Of a stretch of 64,000 nucleotides of DNA, positions 23,789-36,100 are shown piece after piece. The position numbers and the translations under genes are program-made. The stretch covers positions 11,286,612 to 11,350,611 of the forward strand of contig JAIUCV010000019.1 of assembly GCA_026724425.1 (NCBI GenBank), given 5' to 3'. Under the pieces are notes generated by a model. It saw only the letters and a list, made by a program, of their open reading frames with translations. It did not search any database and was not told the DNA's origin. Position 1 is the stretch's first letter, and each line of letters opens with the position of its first letter. Origin of the DNA: Erythrophleum ivorense. Taxonomy: Eukaryota; Streptophyta; Magnoliopsida; Fabales; Fabaceae.

Positions 23789-24250
23789 CACCACGGCCAA
23801 AAGGGGTTGAGCTGTGGCCAAGTGTCAGGCAAAAGCAAGGAGCGCCACAACTCGAGGTGTCTCGCTGTGGTGAAAAACAAAAAAGTTACCCAGGGAAGGT
23901 AACAGAGAGCAACCTCATTGTGGCATAAAGTTTTTTGCCGTGGTGTAGGTCGAGGAATTAGGTTCTAAGTGTTCCAGTAGCTAATTTTACCATAGTGTGA
24001 ATCAAAAACTTTGCTACAGAAGGTTTCAGGGTGTCTTTTGCCGCGGCACCACATAGGTTAGCCACGACGAGGGTCCAAGTCACCGTAACTATTACCATAA
24101 TGAGATTTATGAAAATGCAAGAAGTTGAACCCAAGAGTAACTTCGCTATGGTATAAAAATCTTAGGCTATGGCACAAGATGCAAAACTTGGTTTTTGAGG
24201 TCCAGTAACCAACTTAATCGTAGTGAGGAAGGTCCAAGCCACGGCAAAAA
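23789..24250. repeat. Cluster of GCC(N)GGC-like short palindromes in solo LTR C
   Basis: Words such as ccacggcc, gctgtggcc, tcgctgtggtga, ttgccgtggtg, ttgccgcggcacc, tagccacgacgag, ttcgctatggta and agccacggca recur every 20-60 bp in otherwise AT-rich DNA. They resemble the GCTATAGC arrays in shape but not in exact sequence. Confidence 0.65.
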
Positions 24251-26430
24251 GTTTCCAAACTCTTATTTTTGACTTAAAAACCATAAGATTTGCTATGATA
24301 ATGTTGTGTAATAACTTGGGAATATTTATAAGAGATTTTTGTGTATTTAAACCAATAGTAGGATGAATCTATTGTCTTAATTAATAATCATAATCACGTA
24401 TGGATTCAATTAATTGTAATTATTTAGCTAATGACCCTAATAATATTAAGGTTCAAATTTCCCTACTATTTTCCTAATGTAATTAATTGTATTGACTTCA
24501 AGCCTTGTTTATGATTATTAACCACTCAATTAAGCATAATCACTATAATTAGAAATTAGGGTTATTACAAACATCAACAAATACTAAAGAAATTCTAAGT
24601 GATTAACAAAATAGTGATAAATATTCAACAGTACCATTCAAGCTAAAAGAGTCATGCATACATATAATCCATCATTAAACATAAGTCAATTTGAATTATA
24701 TGATAATTACATATGAGATCCCTTTTACAAAAGAAATGGAGTATCATCTAAAATCCTATCTATAATCCTTGCATGTACATCTTTCAAAATATAAGATTTT
24801 GCACTTGGCAATTCACATCACTAGTCCCTAAATAACCATTTCCACTACCATTTAACTCTTACACTTGGCATTACATGCTGTAATGTGGCATAACAATAAA
24901 TTAATGGACAATTACATAAGGATTAGTATTTCATAGAGATATAAACCCATTTAGGCAAGGCATCAAACCTTGTTTAATAATTAGAGATATAGTTAGCTTT
25001 CACTAACTTGTCTTGTTATTAAGAGGTCTTGCTTTAAAAAATATTAGCTCATAATCAAGATGAGATATAAAATCTCAATAACCAATAGGCAAATTCCATT
25101 CACATCTATATAGAAATATCAATGCTAATGCTTTACATAAAAATAACCATGAAACATACCATGCTTAAAAGAATTGACTAAATGAGTTATACTATAATAC
25201 CACTACTATCTAATACTAGAAGTGTATATAATAAAGTTATTGGCCAATAACCTAGTCGACGAGACATACCCGTGAGGTCCACAACTTTCTATAAATAGCT
25301 AGAATACACCCATGAGGTCCACAACTTTCTCATTCCATTAGAACACAACCATAAGGTCTATGGTAGTCATCAAGACACACCTGCAAGGTCTATGATTAAA
25401 CATATCACAAGTTGTCAACTCAGTCAGGCATTAAATGTCAATGTGTATGCATATATACATATACACACACATGTACAAGCCATTAAACATGATTTCACAT
25501 AAACATAAATGGAACTAAACCAATGGTTACCTCAAACAATATTTCCACATCTAAAATTAGTTACTAATAACCATAAGTATGAGTACAAACCTACATTAAC
25601 CATAAACCTAATGAGACCAATGCTCTAAATCAATCACTCACGTAATTTCAACTTACCTAAGCTTTTAAGAGTTGTAAAATACCAATTTGAGTCCACAAAT
25701 CCAAGCTAACACAAGGGTTTCTTCTAATTTTTCACATATAAAGAGCAACTCATATGAAAATCATTTATCGAGATGAAATTGAAATAAAATAACATCATAA
25801 ATAAAGGGGGTTTATTTGCTTAATACTTGTTTGAGCTCCTTCATTCACTAATCCAATAAGAACACACCAAAATCTCACATGTAAAAGCCTAGCTCTAATT
25901 AAAATTCACCAAATCAAAAGATGTTTAGTTTAAAAAAATAGGAGAAGGAGTAGATAAACTTTGTCAATACTGATCTAAGCAAAAAATGCCTCCTTCCATG
26001 CAGATTTGAGCTCCAAAGTCAAGAACCCATACTTCCTCTTCTCCTTTGAGCTTCCAGTGCCTTTTCCTCTCTTTCTCTTAGGGCTACAAAAGAAAATGAG
26101 GCATAATGATGTGGAAATAAATTTTTAATTCAAGTTGGGTCATAGATATATTTTTTAAGCTGTCTAAGTCATAGGCTTGCAAATTTTCCAATTAGACCTC
26201 CTATAAATTCCATTTAGGTATTTTTAATTAGCAGTAGTTTAATCTTAGGGATTAATAAGCTCTAATTAATTTCTTAGGGTCACATAATTAATTTCCACTC
26301 TTTCTCATAAAAAACCCATAATAAAAAATTATTTTCTTTGATAATTACCAATTTATTTAATTGCCCAACAAATCCTTAATTTATTTATTTTTCTTCAATA
26401 ATCCATATTAAATAATTTTGCAATGTTACA

Positions 26431-26445
26431 TTCTCCCTTCCTTTT
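26431..26445 (-). other. Polypurine tract of the chromovirus
   Basis: On the minus strand this reads aaaaggaagggagaa and is followed directly by the LTR start tgtaacattg. It fixes the element's direction and identifies LTR D as the 3' LTR. Confidence 0.75.
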
Positions 26446-29400
26446 AAAAATTTTATTCTCAAAATTAACATATCCTATGTAAACAATGCTAGAAAGTCCT
26501 TCCTCATCACTTCTTCAATCTCCCAAGTGCCTTGCTAGGAGTTAACCCCTTTCTAAACCACTATACTAATGGGATTTTCTTATTGTGTAACTACTTGGTA
26601 TCCCTAGTCCTTTAAGCTTCAACCATGTAAGATAAGTTGTTTGGCAGATGCATAGATTCTTAGGGTCATATTATGCTCATGCTAAATAAGCCCTTATTGA
26701 ATTCCACAAGATTCCTTATACAACCATATTGAAGGTTCTTAGCAAAAACGAATCATGATTCCTTCACCTTCTAGGTCTCTTAGGAATTGCAAGATAGTAA
26801 ACTTTGAGCCAGTTTTTCTTCCTTTCTAACTTTCAACCAATCAAGGAGACAATTTTTAAATGTTCATCTCAAATTTATTTAAAATAGGTAATATCAAGAG
26901 CTAAGTGGGGAATTTCACTTACTAAATTCAAGTTTTTTGTCCTTCCTTTTTTTTCATAATTATTAGTTTTAAGTCTTACAATTTAGTTCCTTTCACTTTA
27001 ATTAGCATGAGGAAATCAAGATCCACATGTAAATGAAAGAGTTTTAAGATTGACAGTGATGAACAACCCTTAATCCATAATGAAATTAAGTCTACTCCTT
27101 TTTTATCTAAGGGTTGTATTTCTCTTATTTTAACCATTTTAATCAAGGAAATCCCTCCTTTTACAAGTTTATCTTACTACATACCTATGCAGGATATTCA
27201 ACTCTCCTAGTAAGGGCATTAGATGGCGCTATGGGTTAATCATCTCTTGGAATGTTGTATTTCTTAGTTCTTATTCTAATAGTTTTGTTGTCTCTCATTT
27301 GTGTAAGTCTCTTATCTTTACTCAACTATAAAATTTTGTCTTAACTCTTGGTGATCTACCCTTTTTTGTCACACATAACCTAAGTAAAATTTTTGAGACT
27401 AGTATAAAGACTAACGTGGTTATCAACCTATTAGAAAGTCATCAGGTAATCCAATGCCCTCATTTCGACATACCCATTACTAAGTGTAGACTTTTAGGGC
27501 TTACGCTATATTCTTAGTTCATTTATCATTTCAAGGGCAATAATGGAGGATCTAGGACATCATGAGAATCCTTTAAGTCTTAGGGAATAAATTTTCTTGA
27601 ATTTCAATAGACTATGGCTCGAGTAAATGTTTCATTATATTTTATAATTACCATAATTCACACTAGGTTGATTTGTCTAACACATCAATAATTCTTAATC
27701 CATGAAGATGGTTTATTTTAGATAATCCATCATGCCTAAGTGATGTAAAGCTTGGAAAAATGCTTAGGAATTCATCCAACATCTATAGTGATATCATTGA
27801 AATTCCATGCATATATTTCCAAGGTTAAAATAGTTCAGCGGGTTCTAGGTGTCCTATCTTAAGTCTTAGTTATAATAGATATTTAGCAATTTATTTAGCG
27901 ACATCTATCTTTGTTCTAAGCCAACTAAAAACTTATATACATCCTCATTTATGCTTTGATGATGGTATTATCCTTAGAGTTTGTATAACTCATTAGGTAT
28001 GCCACTAATTTTTTTTTCAAAGTATGCTAAATTGTCTAGCTTTTCTTTTTAACTTCCATTCGTACTTAAGAAACCTACTTTAATATGAGCATATTCATTT
28101 AGTCTTCTAAATCATTTTAAGCCTTGTCTCATTTGCATGTGGCTCTAGGGGTTGGGATGATAAGAAATAAAAGCTCAATAGATCCTTTCCTTACATAGTA
28201 TCTCCTAATCATGATTAAGGTTAGGTAAGGATTTTCTATGAGAAGTTTTAACTATCCTCTATGTCTCATGCTCTTTTTCTCCTAGCCATTTATCATCATT
28301 AAACTCTCGTGATCATGGTTTTATTTGGTTACATTGACATACTTTCTAGCCCATCCTTAGGGACATCATTTTGGATCAAACATTTATTTTTATTTTTATT
28401 TTCACTGGGGAGGTGTAAAAGTAGACTGGATGCTAGTCAATCTCTTAACCTTAGATACTAAACTCCAAAGTCATTAATACATCATTTACAACACTAAAGC
28501 TAGCAATATTAGGTTTAAGTATTACGTCTTATCATAACAAGTAAATTTGTCTCAACTATGAACACATCTGTCACTTCATGACTTATAGCCCCTTAAACAC
28601 TTATATAACTAAAAAAGCCTATGGTTCCCTTCCAGACAAGTTAACATAAACAAAATCTCCTCTTTACCCACTATAAAAAGGCACTACTTAGCCCATATTG
28701 ACATCAATTTGGAAGTTAAAGCTCATTTGACATGTAAAGTGTAACACACCTTAATAGGCCTTTTGCACCAAAGTGCCTTAAATATGATTTTTACACTCTC
28801 TAAGTGTATATTGCACATGGAATGCTTCCATGAACCACTAAACTCACGTTAATAGTAGTATAAGTAGATTGAGTTACATAAGGAGGCAATGTATAGGCAT
28901 TATTGTTTCATGCAACTTATCCTTTTTACTTTGATAAGAATATGATGTTCCCATTACCATAATTCCTTTTTTACCAACTTTCCTGCCTATTTACTCAACC
29001 ACTACTAACCTTATTGAGTTCATTATATAAAATCCTTAGGGGTTGTACCTACCCTAAGGAAGTAGTCTATCACATACTCTACTTTCACATTAAGCAAGGA
29101 GCACCTTTCTTCTAAGGGAAGGCCTCTAAGGTATTACCTTTGCCTAAACCTAACCTTTAAGGTTGCTACTTTTTGTCAGATAAGGGACCCTATAATTCTA
29201 ATGATTCTCTATTTGCATTCCATGTAAATACCATAAAAATTAGTCCACTTTCATCAATAGTCACTGTAGGATGGTCTAAAGTCTCAATTTCAATGATCAT
29301 CATCTAGTGACTAAAGATGTATTGCCTATAATTAAGTGGCTACACTTCTCGTTAGTTTGAACTGATTATGTCAATTGGGACTTTTAGGGTTATAAAACCT

Positions 29401-29682
29401 TTACTATTTAGAGCTTTCAATACATATAAGATTCTAAACTAATTGCAAATCATTTGTGAAGGCTTCTTACTTTTATTTGCTAAACACTAGCTTATTGTGT
29501 ATTGATTTCAAGTTCTAGTTAGCTAGCTCATGTCCTAATTAATTAGAAGTTTTAATAGGTTTATTCTAACACTTATGAAAGCTTGTATCAAAGGCCTTTT
29601 TAGGTTATAGAAACATTATAGAATAGGATAATACTTTTTAGATCTAGTCTTAGAGGTTTTTTGACTACATCACTTAAGGATT

Positions 29683-29966
29683 TTATGAATAAAAGGTACC
29701 ATTTATAGCCTAGCCTATGCAAGGAGTTATCAATATATATATTTCTCCACTTTCCTTTTTCTTTCTAAAGTGCAATCCATAACCATATTGCCCTTATAAA
29801 AGTAGCTAGGTCAATTACTCTGTCTTATGAATAAAAAGTACCATTTATAGCCTAGCCTGTGCAAGTAGTTATCATCATATATGTTTCTCCACTTTCCTTT
29901 TTCTTTCTAAAATGCAATCCATAACCATATTGCCTTTATAAAAGTAGCCAGGTCAATTACTCTATC
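29683..29966. repeat. Tandem duplication, two 142-bp units
   Basis: The block starting ttatgaataaaa and containing atttatagcctagcc and tttctccactttcc occurs twice, 142 bp apart, with few differences. It lies in the chromovirus interior. Confidence 0.85.
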
Positions 29967-30449
29967 TTAAAATGTAACATGTATAATATCATACACTCTA
30001 TAAATTTACCAATCAAAATTTACCATTACAAAATCATATCATTAATTCCTTAATACAAATGGTTCCAAGCTAGGTGGAATATCTTCCACATAATGATTTA
30101 ACTTTGGACTCCTCCTCATCATTATAATAAGAATTGGATCAAACATTTACACTTGTCTTGCTCCTATTATAGGAACTTTGTTTCCCTTTCAACCCTTAAC
30201 ACCTTTAAGAACATATCTGTTATAATAGGTGATTTAAAAAACATAATCCATATAGTTGAGTCTTACTAGTTAATAAAAGTCTCTTAGAAACATCCTACTA
30301 TATCAATTCACTTAAAGTACAAAAACATATATGAAAGGGTTTGTACAATTAGTTAATCCTCTAAGCTAACATTATGCAAAATATGCATAATGATTGCCAA
30401 GTATATAACTATGATTCTAACTTGGAGTAAGATTTTCCTGAACCATTTC

Positions 30450-31740
30450 TCTGATTAAAAAAAAACCTTATTCCATAAATTATCTAACTTATAGATTAAA
30501 TACAAAAATTTATTTGATCTAAATAATACTACAACCGTAAAGAACAAAAAAATTGAACAATTTAAAACTTTCATTATAAAGTTATTGAGCTCATTGCAAT
30601 ATTACATTCCATTACATAAACTATTAAGAATAGAATACTTCCCTAAAGCACCCCATTAAAACCTTAAGATAATTGCCTAAGACTCTTAATTAAAACCCTT
30701 GCTCAAAACATACCTAAACCCTTTTAAAACTAGCACATACTTTTAGCATGCATGATATCATGACGTCAAATGGCCATGCCATGTTATGCCTTGTACAGAG
30801 GAAAATAAAGTGCAAAGTCTTTGCCTCTATTGGAATGATGTCACGATCCCTTAAGTGCCATGTTGCGAAATTGCAACCTTTACAATGTTTCCCTCAGGAA
30901 AAATGCACATAATGGCATGGCATCCCTAGTATAGAGAGTATCAAAACTAGGAATTATAGCAAGATTTAAACCATACAAAACCCAACACACTTTTAGCTTG
31001 AATAAATGAGTGCAAGCACCTTATATGGCTTTAGATATGGTCTCTAATGACATATAGATTTAAGGACAAATGATCATACATCAACCAACACCTACAAGGT
31101 TAAATTCAAGCTCAAAATCAAAAAAAAAAAAATCTATACATATGATAGCACACTAAAACAATGACAAAAAAAAAAACACATATGAACCAATAAGTCACAT
31201 AGTAAAAATCACTATTACTTAACCATTTGACTCCAAAACAAGCTTAACAAGTTTCAAATGCTAAATGGAAATGTCCTTAACCCTTGGACCCTCAAAACAT
31301 TTACTAACTAAAAATTGGTCCATGTGACTTCCTTAAATCAATAGCTCATAAACAGTAACTTTCCCACCAATGTTTCCCAAATCAACATCAACCAATCTTA
31401 AAGAAATTCTAAATGACCAACAAAATAGTGATAAACATTCAATAGTACCATTCAAAATAAAAAAGTCATGCATGTATATAAATGATCATTATCACAATTT
31501 AATTCAAATTATATGATAATTACATGTGAGATCCTTTTTACACAAGAAATGTAGTATCATCTAAAATCCTATCTATAATCATCACATGTACATCTTCCAA
31601 AATATAAGATTCTACAATTCACATCATAAGTTACAGTCCCCAAAATAACTACTTGCAATACTATTAACTCTTACACTTGGTGACACATAATGCAATATGG
31701 CATAACAACAAATTAAGGGACAATTGCATAAGGATTATTA
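30450..31740 (-). repeat. LTR E (5' LTR of the chromovirus), truncated on the right
   Basis: E aligns with LTR D from its left part through the region equal to 24930. It then stops abruptly at about 31740, where an unrelated LTR fragment (F) begins. It is uninterrupted where D carries H1 (near 30935) and C (31384-31388), so it is the empty-site control for both insertions. Confidence 0.75.
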
Positions 31741-32999
31741 TTTGAAGGATGGAGGCCAAATGCCTTGAAGCATGATACTTTGACAAAGGAGTAAAAGAAT
31801 GGGCATTTCCGAAGCATTTTGATGTCAAAAATTTTAATCTTATGATGTATGTATGATGTAGACTCTTGAACATGTTCAAATATCTATAATAATGATGTAT
31901 GTATGTACTTTGGGACCAAATAAATTGATGTATGAATTATTGCCACCTAGGTTTTATGATATGCATATGTATAAGTGTGAGTGGCTTGGTGAGTTTGAGT
32001 TACATGATGTTTAGGACCATTTCAAAGGCTTCCCTAGGCTGTGTTTGTGTTGTAGGACATACTCAAGTAGCTATGGTATATTAATAAAGTGAAATGGTGC
32101 CTCAAGAATCCCTTATGACCCTTAAAATTGACCAAATCTTAAGCTGAACCAAAATCTAACCAAATGGATGAGTTGTTGCATGAAATTTGGCCAGCAAATA
32201 GGACTCATCTAGAACTTTTCACAAAGCCAAAGAACACCCAATTTGGAACTCTAGATAATTTATTATGATTTTTTAAAGTTGGCTAAATTATGTAGAAATG
32301 GTAACAACACTGTTCATTTGGTCAGTTTTTTTCCTCTAAGTCATTCGAGAGCTAAACAGTATCCAATGCCTATGAAATTTTATAATCATAAATTAGAAAT
32401 CATAAGCTTTACATAGCCACCAAGATCACCCCAATTAGAGCTCCGTAAAGAAAGAACCAAATTTTTAAAGTTAAAGAATAATACCAATATTACAAATAGA
32501 CCTTTGGTACTGTTTCATTATTTTTCTCAGTTCATTTGATATTTATGTGAGATAGAACTATTTTCAGCCATTATTAGTATTTTTCTCAGTTCATTTGATA
32601 TTTATGTGAGATAGAACTATTTTCAGCCATTATTAGACATCCCCAACTTTCCAGAATGGTATATTTTGTTTGATTTTGATTTTTTAGAATTAATTATGAA
32701 TTTTTTCAAAGTCTATATCAGAAAATTGGAATAGTAAACCCAAGAGAAAACCATTATTTTTCTGATGTATGATTCTAAACCCAAAATGAATGAGATGTTT
32801 TGTGATGTTTATGACTTGTATGGATATAATATGGGCAAAAAATGATATGGATGAGTTCTTGTGGTCCATGAAGTATAAAATAAAATTTTTAGGTATTATG
32901 TAACATAATTAAATAGCATTAAATATGATGTTTTCCATGTAAATCTTTAAACTAAGGCTTGAGATAGAATGGGAAGGCTAAAAAGGTTAAGGTATTACA
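31741..32999 (+). mobile_element. LTR fragment F, start missing, intact end
   Basis: It is the reverse complement of the first ~1.2 kb of H1 (for example 31750-31860 against 10790-10900) and ends ggtattaca, matching H1's mutated start. The first two thirds are missing. The junction with E at about 31740 is a deletion or recombination point. Confidence 0.7.
32519..32636. repeat. Perfect 59-bp tandem duplication
   Basis: Units 32519-32577 and 32578-32636 are identical by eye. In a region where relatives differ at many positions, identity means a recent duplication or an assembly artefact. Confidence 0.9.
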
Positions 33000-33131
33000 T
33001 CTCAGGGAAAGTATAAAAATTGAGGGGTTGCAACACAGGGGTATGTAAATGGACACAGCCTACCCATGTGCATCTTAGCTTTATACACTATTTTTAAAGA
33101 CATAGGGCTACATGATTATGTATATTCACAT
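33000..33131. other. Unassigned 132-bp linker between LTRs F and G
   Basis: No match to the other LTR copies was recognised. It contains 'ggtatgtaaatgg' and 'cctacccatgtgcatc'. It may be a scrap of the element that F or G entered. Confidence 0.35.
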
Positions 33132-36100
33132 TGTAACATTTGACTTAAATTGAACTAGAATTTTGCAAGATAATGAAATAGGGTCTCAAAATAAAATAAA
33201 TTAAGATCAAATAAGGGTAAAGAATCAATTAAGAAATCAGGAAATGGGGTTGCGAAATCACATATGAAAAAAAATCGAAGTTAAAATGGCTAAACAGAGA
33301 AAAATGGTCCATTAGTCGTAAAATTATAAATTTGAGCAAATTTTAGAAAACTCAAAGAAAAGAGTATTAAAAGCTAAAATTAGGCTCATTAATGTTTTCA
33401 AAAGTACTAAACACTATAGGGATAATCAGAATGAGCAAAAGCCCTTCTAGTAAGTTAAAAGAGTTAGACAGTGTCAAGATTTTAAGTAGACCTATTTTTC
33501 ACTAATTTAAACCATCTAAACTCCAAAAATAATGTTTCTATATGAAGAAGTACCCAAATTTTTGTAGGGAGCAATCGGATCCCGAAATGCCTTAAAAATG
33601 AGTCTGAATGGAGTGATTTTATAAGACAAAATGGTAATTTTGAAAAATTTATAAATGAGGCTTCTTATGAAAGCCACGTTCCATCATCTTTTCCAAACTT
33701 CCATTTTTAGATTTTAAAAGCTCTAATGGCATCATTTTTTAGGGAGGAGAGAGAAGGAGTTCAAGTTTTTGTTTAGATAAGTAAACGGCCCCATTTCATC
33801 TTGTGTTAGTTAGAAAAATTGATTTACTTTCTAAGAGCTTTCTAATAGTAGTTTTCTTTTCATGAAACATGAAGTTCATATCTAACCCAAGACAAAAAAG
33901 AAGTTCTTTTCAAGAAACTAATTAGTAGAAATTAGTCTACACAAAGAGTAAGTTGCATTGAAGTAAGTTTCTAGCTGAAATACTTGCAAAATTTTTGTGT
34001 TCTTTCATCTTAATAGTTCGGCTATGAGAGAGAAAGTGAGGAGGAGAGTTTTATTTTAGTGTTCTTGATGAATTCAAAGGTTTTAGCATGCAAGGAATTT
34101 ATATCTACCATTAATTTCCTTTAAATCAGAAAAGAAAATAAGTTAGGCCATTATGTGTGTATGTTCGGTCAAGACATAAATGAATGGGAAACCATATTGC
34201 TTTCAATTCTTGATTAGTATATTTAGATGTTTTATGATGCAAGGAATAAGAATCTAAGCCTAGAATTAAATGAATCCTCAAAATCTCCAAGTTAGGGTCT
34301 ATATGGTACATATTTAGCTATGATGAATTTAGAGAATCTAAGAAGTTGTTCAATTAATGCTAGGGATATGGATAGTCTTAAAATGATATAAGAATAATAA
34401 TAGAAGTATTGGATTGAATTTAAAAGATATATTTTGAAAGTTAAATTTTTAAGGTTCAAAAAATGGCATTTTGAGACCAAATGGTGTTTTGCATAATTTT
34501 TCATAATTTCAAAAGGGAGAGCTAGGGTTTTGGCACACCAAGAGAAAAGGAGAAGAAGAAGAAATTCCAAGCTAACGATATGTTTTTATGGTTGTTTTCC
34601 ATGCTTTTCTCCATCTCTACCACTTCTTCTTTGTTCCCTTAGATTAAAATGAGGTTTATAAATCTGATTCAAGGGAGATATTCAAGGAAAATTTTGAATT
34701 TGAAGAGAGGAGCTTAGAGAAAGCAAGATTCAAGCTAAACTAACTAAGGAAACAAGGTAAAAATGCATTCTATGGTAGCTATATTGAACCCCCTTTATTC
34801 TCTACTTCAACCTAGATATACATAGCCCTAGGGAGTTAGATTTTCAACTAAACCAAGGATGATTCTTAGGCATTTGATGGAGAGGAATAAGAATATGCAA
34901 AGAAAATCACGAAATAGGCATTAGAATGCAAGATGCAAAACCTAAGGTTTCTAGTGCACCTTTCAAATTCTAAATATATTTGATGCTTCCTAGGTCTAAT
35001 CAAGAGTATAAATGAGTTCTTGAGGCACCTAAGATGCTCCCCACAAGCTTCCTCCTTCAAGAAAATCAAGAAAACTCCAAGAAGCCCAATTGATGTCCTA
35101 GTCTCGGCCTAGACATGTTTGTATAGTAGGGGAGAGTTTTAAATTTTTTTAAGCCATTCTTGAGTCATATTTGATGAATGAAAGTGAAGGAAGGCCTTGG
35201 AAAAAACTTAGAACTCATGAAAAGTGATTTGGTGCCTTAGGTTCCATATTATGACCTAAAGAAGCAACATGGTGCTAGGCCTTTTGTTTTAATGGTGTGA
35301 TGACTCTAAGAGGTTTAAAATGAGTCAAGAATCATATTTGAAAGGAAAGAATGAGGCCTAAAAGTCATTTGAAAGGTGTTGCTTCATTAGGTGCAATTAT
35401 GGATCATAATCAAACCTATAGAGCAATCTAGTGTCTCATCAAGTTATGTAGCCTTAAAATGTGTTTCATGAACATACTTGGCTCCCATAAATTATATCTA
35501 AGCCAAGAGAAACCCTCTCCACCAAATTGTAGGTGTGTGGTTGAAAGAGGAGGCTTGAATTTCAAAGAAAAAGTGTGTGAGTGTACACAAGGTAGCTCTC
35601 TCCACCTTCTCTCATGCATGGATGTGTGTTTAGCTTGTTTTAGAATGTGTGTATGTGTATTTTCAAGCTATGAAAAGTATGCTAGCAGGCCTTCATATGC
35701 CATGATTCTTGATACTAAGTTATGTTCAAATGAATACATGATATTTCTATGAGTTTGCTAGAGTGTAGAGAGGCCAAGAACTCTTCCCTTTGGTGAGGAC
35801 AAGCCAAGAACCCTTGAACTTAGTTAAGACATAGCAAAGAGTCTCCCAAAAACAAAGTCAGCTCCCAAGAGTATGGTTGAGTCTAAAGCTCTTAAAGAAT
35901 GGGTGAGGTAAATCCAAAATCCATGAAGAGAAGTGTGAGGCCAATCTAAGCACTTGGTGAGCTCTTGAATGATTTGTATGAGTTGTTCACATACCAAGTT
36001 TTCTTTTAAAATATCTATGACTTCCATTTTCTCCATGCATGCAATTGTAAAGCTTGCTTTGCACATATTATGTATGATTGAATGGGAGATGAGCTATTGA

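Larger units (their letters stand above)
21167..24569 (+). mobile_element. Solo LTR C (chromovirus type), 3403 bp, with perfect target duplication
   Basis: It starts tgtaacaccctgaa and ends gggttattaca. The 5-mer aacat flanks it at 21162-21166 and 24570-24574. The copy in E runs straight through the site (aacat at 31384-31388). There is no interior, so this is a classic solo LTR left by unequal recombination, or an LTR-only element. Inside are two and a bit tandem ~400-bp units and a cluster of GCC/GGC-rich palindrome-like motifs. It appears related to D in opening sequence and internal organisation. Confidence 0.9.
9133..26430 (-). repeat. LTR D (3' LTR of the chromovirus), split by H1 and C
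   Basis: D survives as 9133-9717, 20729-21166 and 24570-26430. Removing the insertions gives about 2.9 kb. The first piece matches 30480-30940, the second 30941-31388 and the third 31384-31740. The sense start is tgtaacattgcaaaattatt, read leftward from 26430. In 25250-25400 the block 'gaggtccacaactttct' or a close variant repeats with roughly 50-60 bp spacing. Confidence 0.78.
26431..30450 (-). pseudogene. Degenerate interior of the chromovirus (gag-pol remnant)
   Basis: No open frame of useful length remains. On the minus strand the last stretch (about 26440-26560) reads TWEIEEVMRKDFLALF, then a stop, then an ENKIFKR-like tail that runs into the polypurine tract. This is the usual C-terminus of plant chromovirus polyproteins, next to the chromodomain. 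Reverse transcriptase, integrase and protease motifs were not recognised. At about 4 kb the interior is shorter than an intact element. No clear primer site was found near 30450. Confidence 0.65.
9133..31740 (-). mobile_element. Ty3/gypsy chromovirus on the minus strand, heavily nested and decayed
   Basis: The left LTR (D, about 9133-26430 with insertions) and the right LTR (E, 30450-31740) are long direct repeats of each other. Between them lies a degenerate interior. At the junction at 26430 the minus strand reads a polypurine tract followed by tgtaacattg, so the element points left and D is its 3' LTR. The C-terminal coding remnant TWEIEEVMRKDF is in the matching strand and position. The 5' LTR E lacks about 1.5 kb that D has. 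The exact left edge of D is unresolved between 9090 and 9190. Confidence 0.78.

Noticed and set aside
26461..30450. Clear reverse transcriptase or integrase domains in the chromovirus interior
   Set aside because: Scanned for the catalytic motifs on the minus strand and none could be identified with confidence; only the C-terminal end and polypurine tract are supported.
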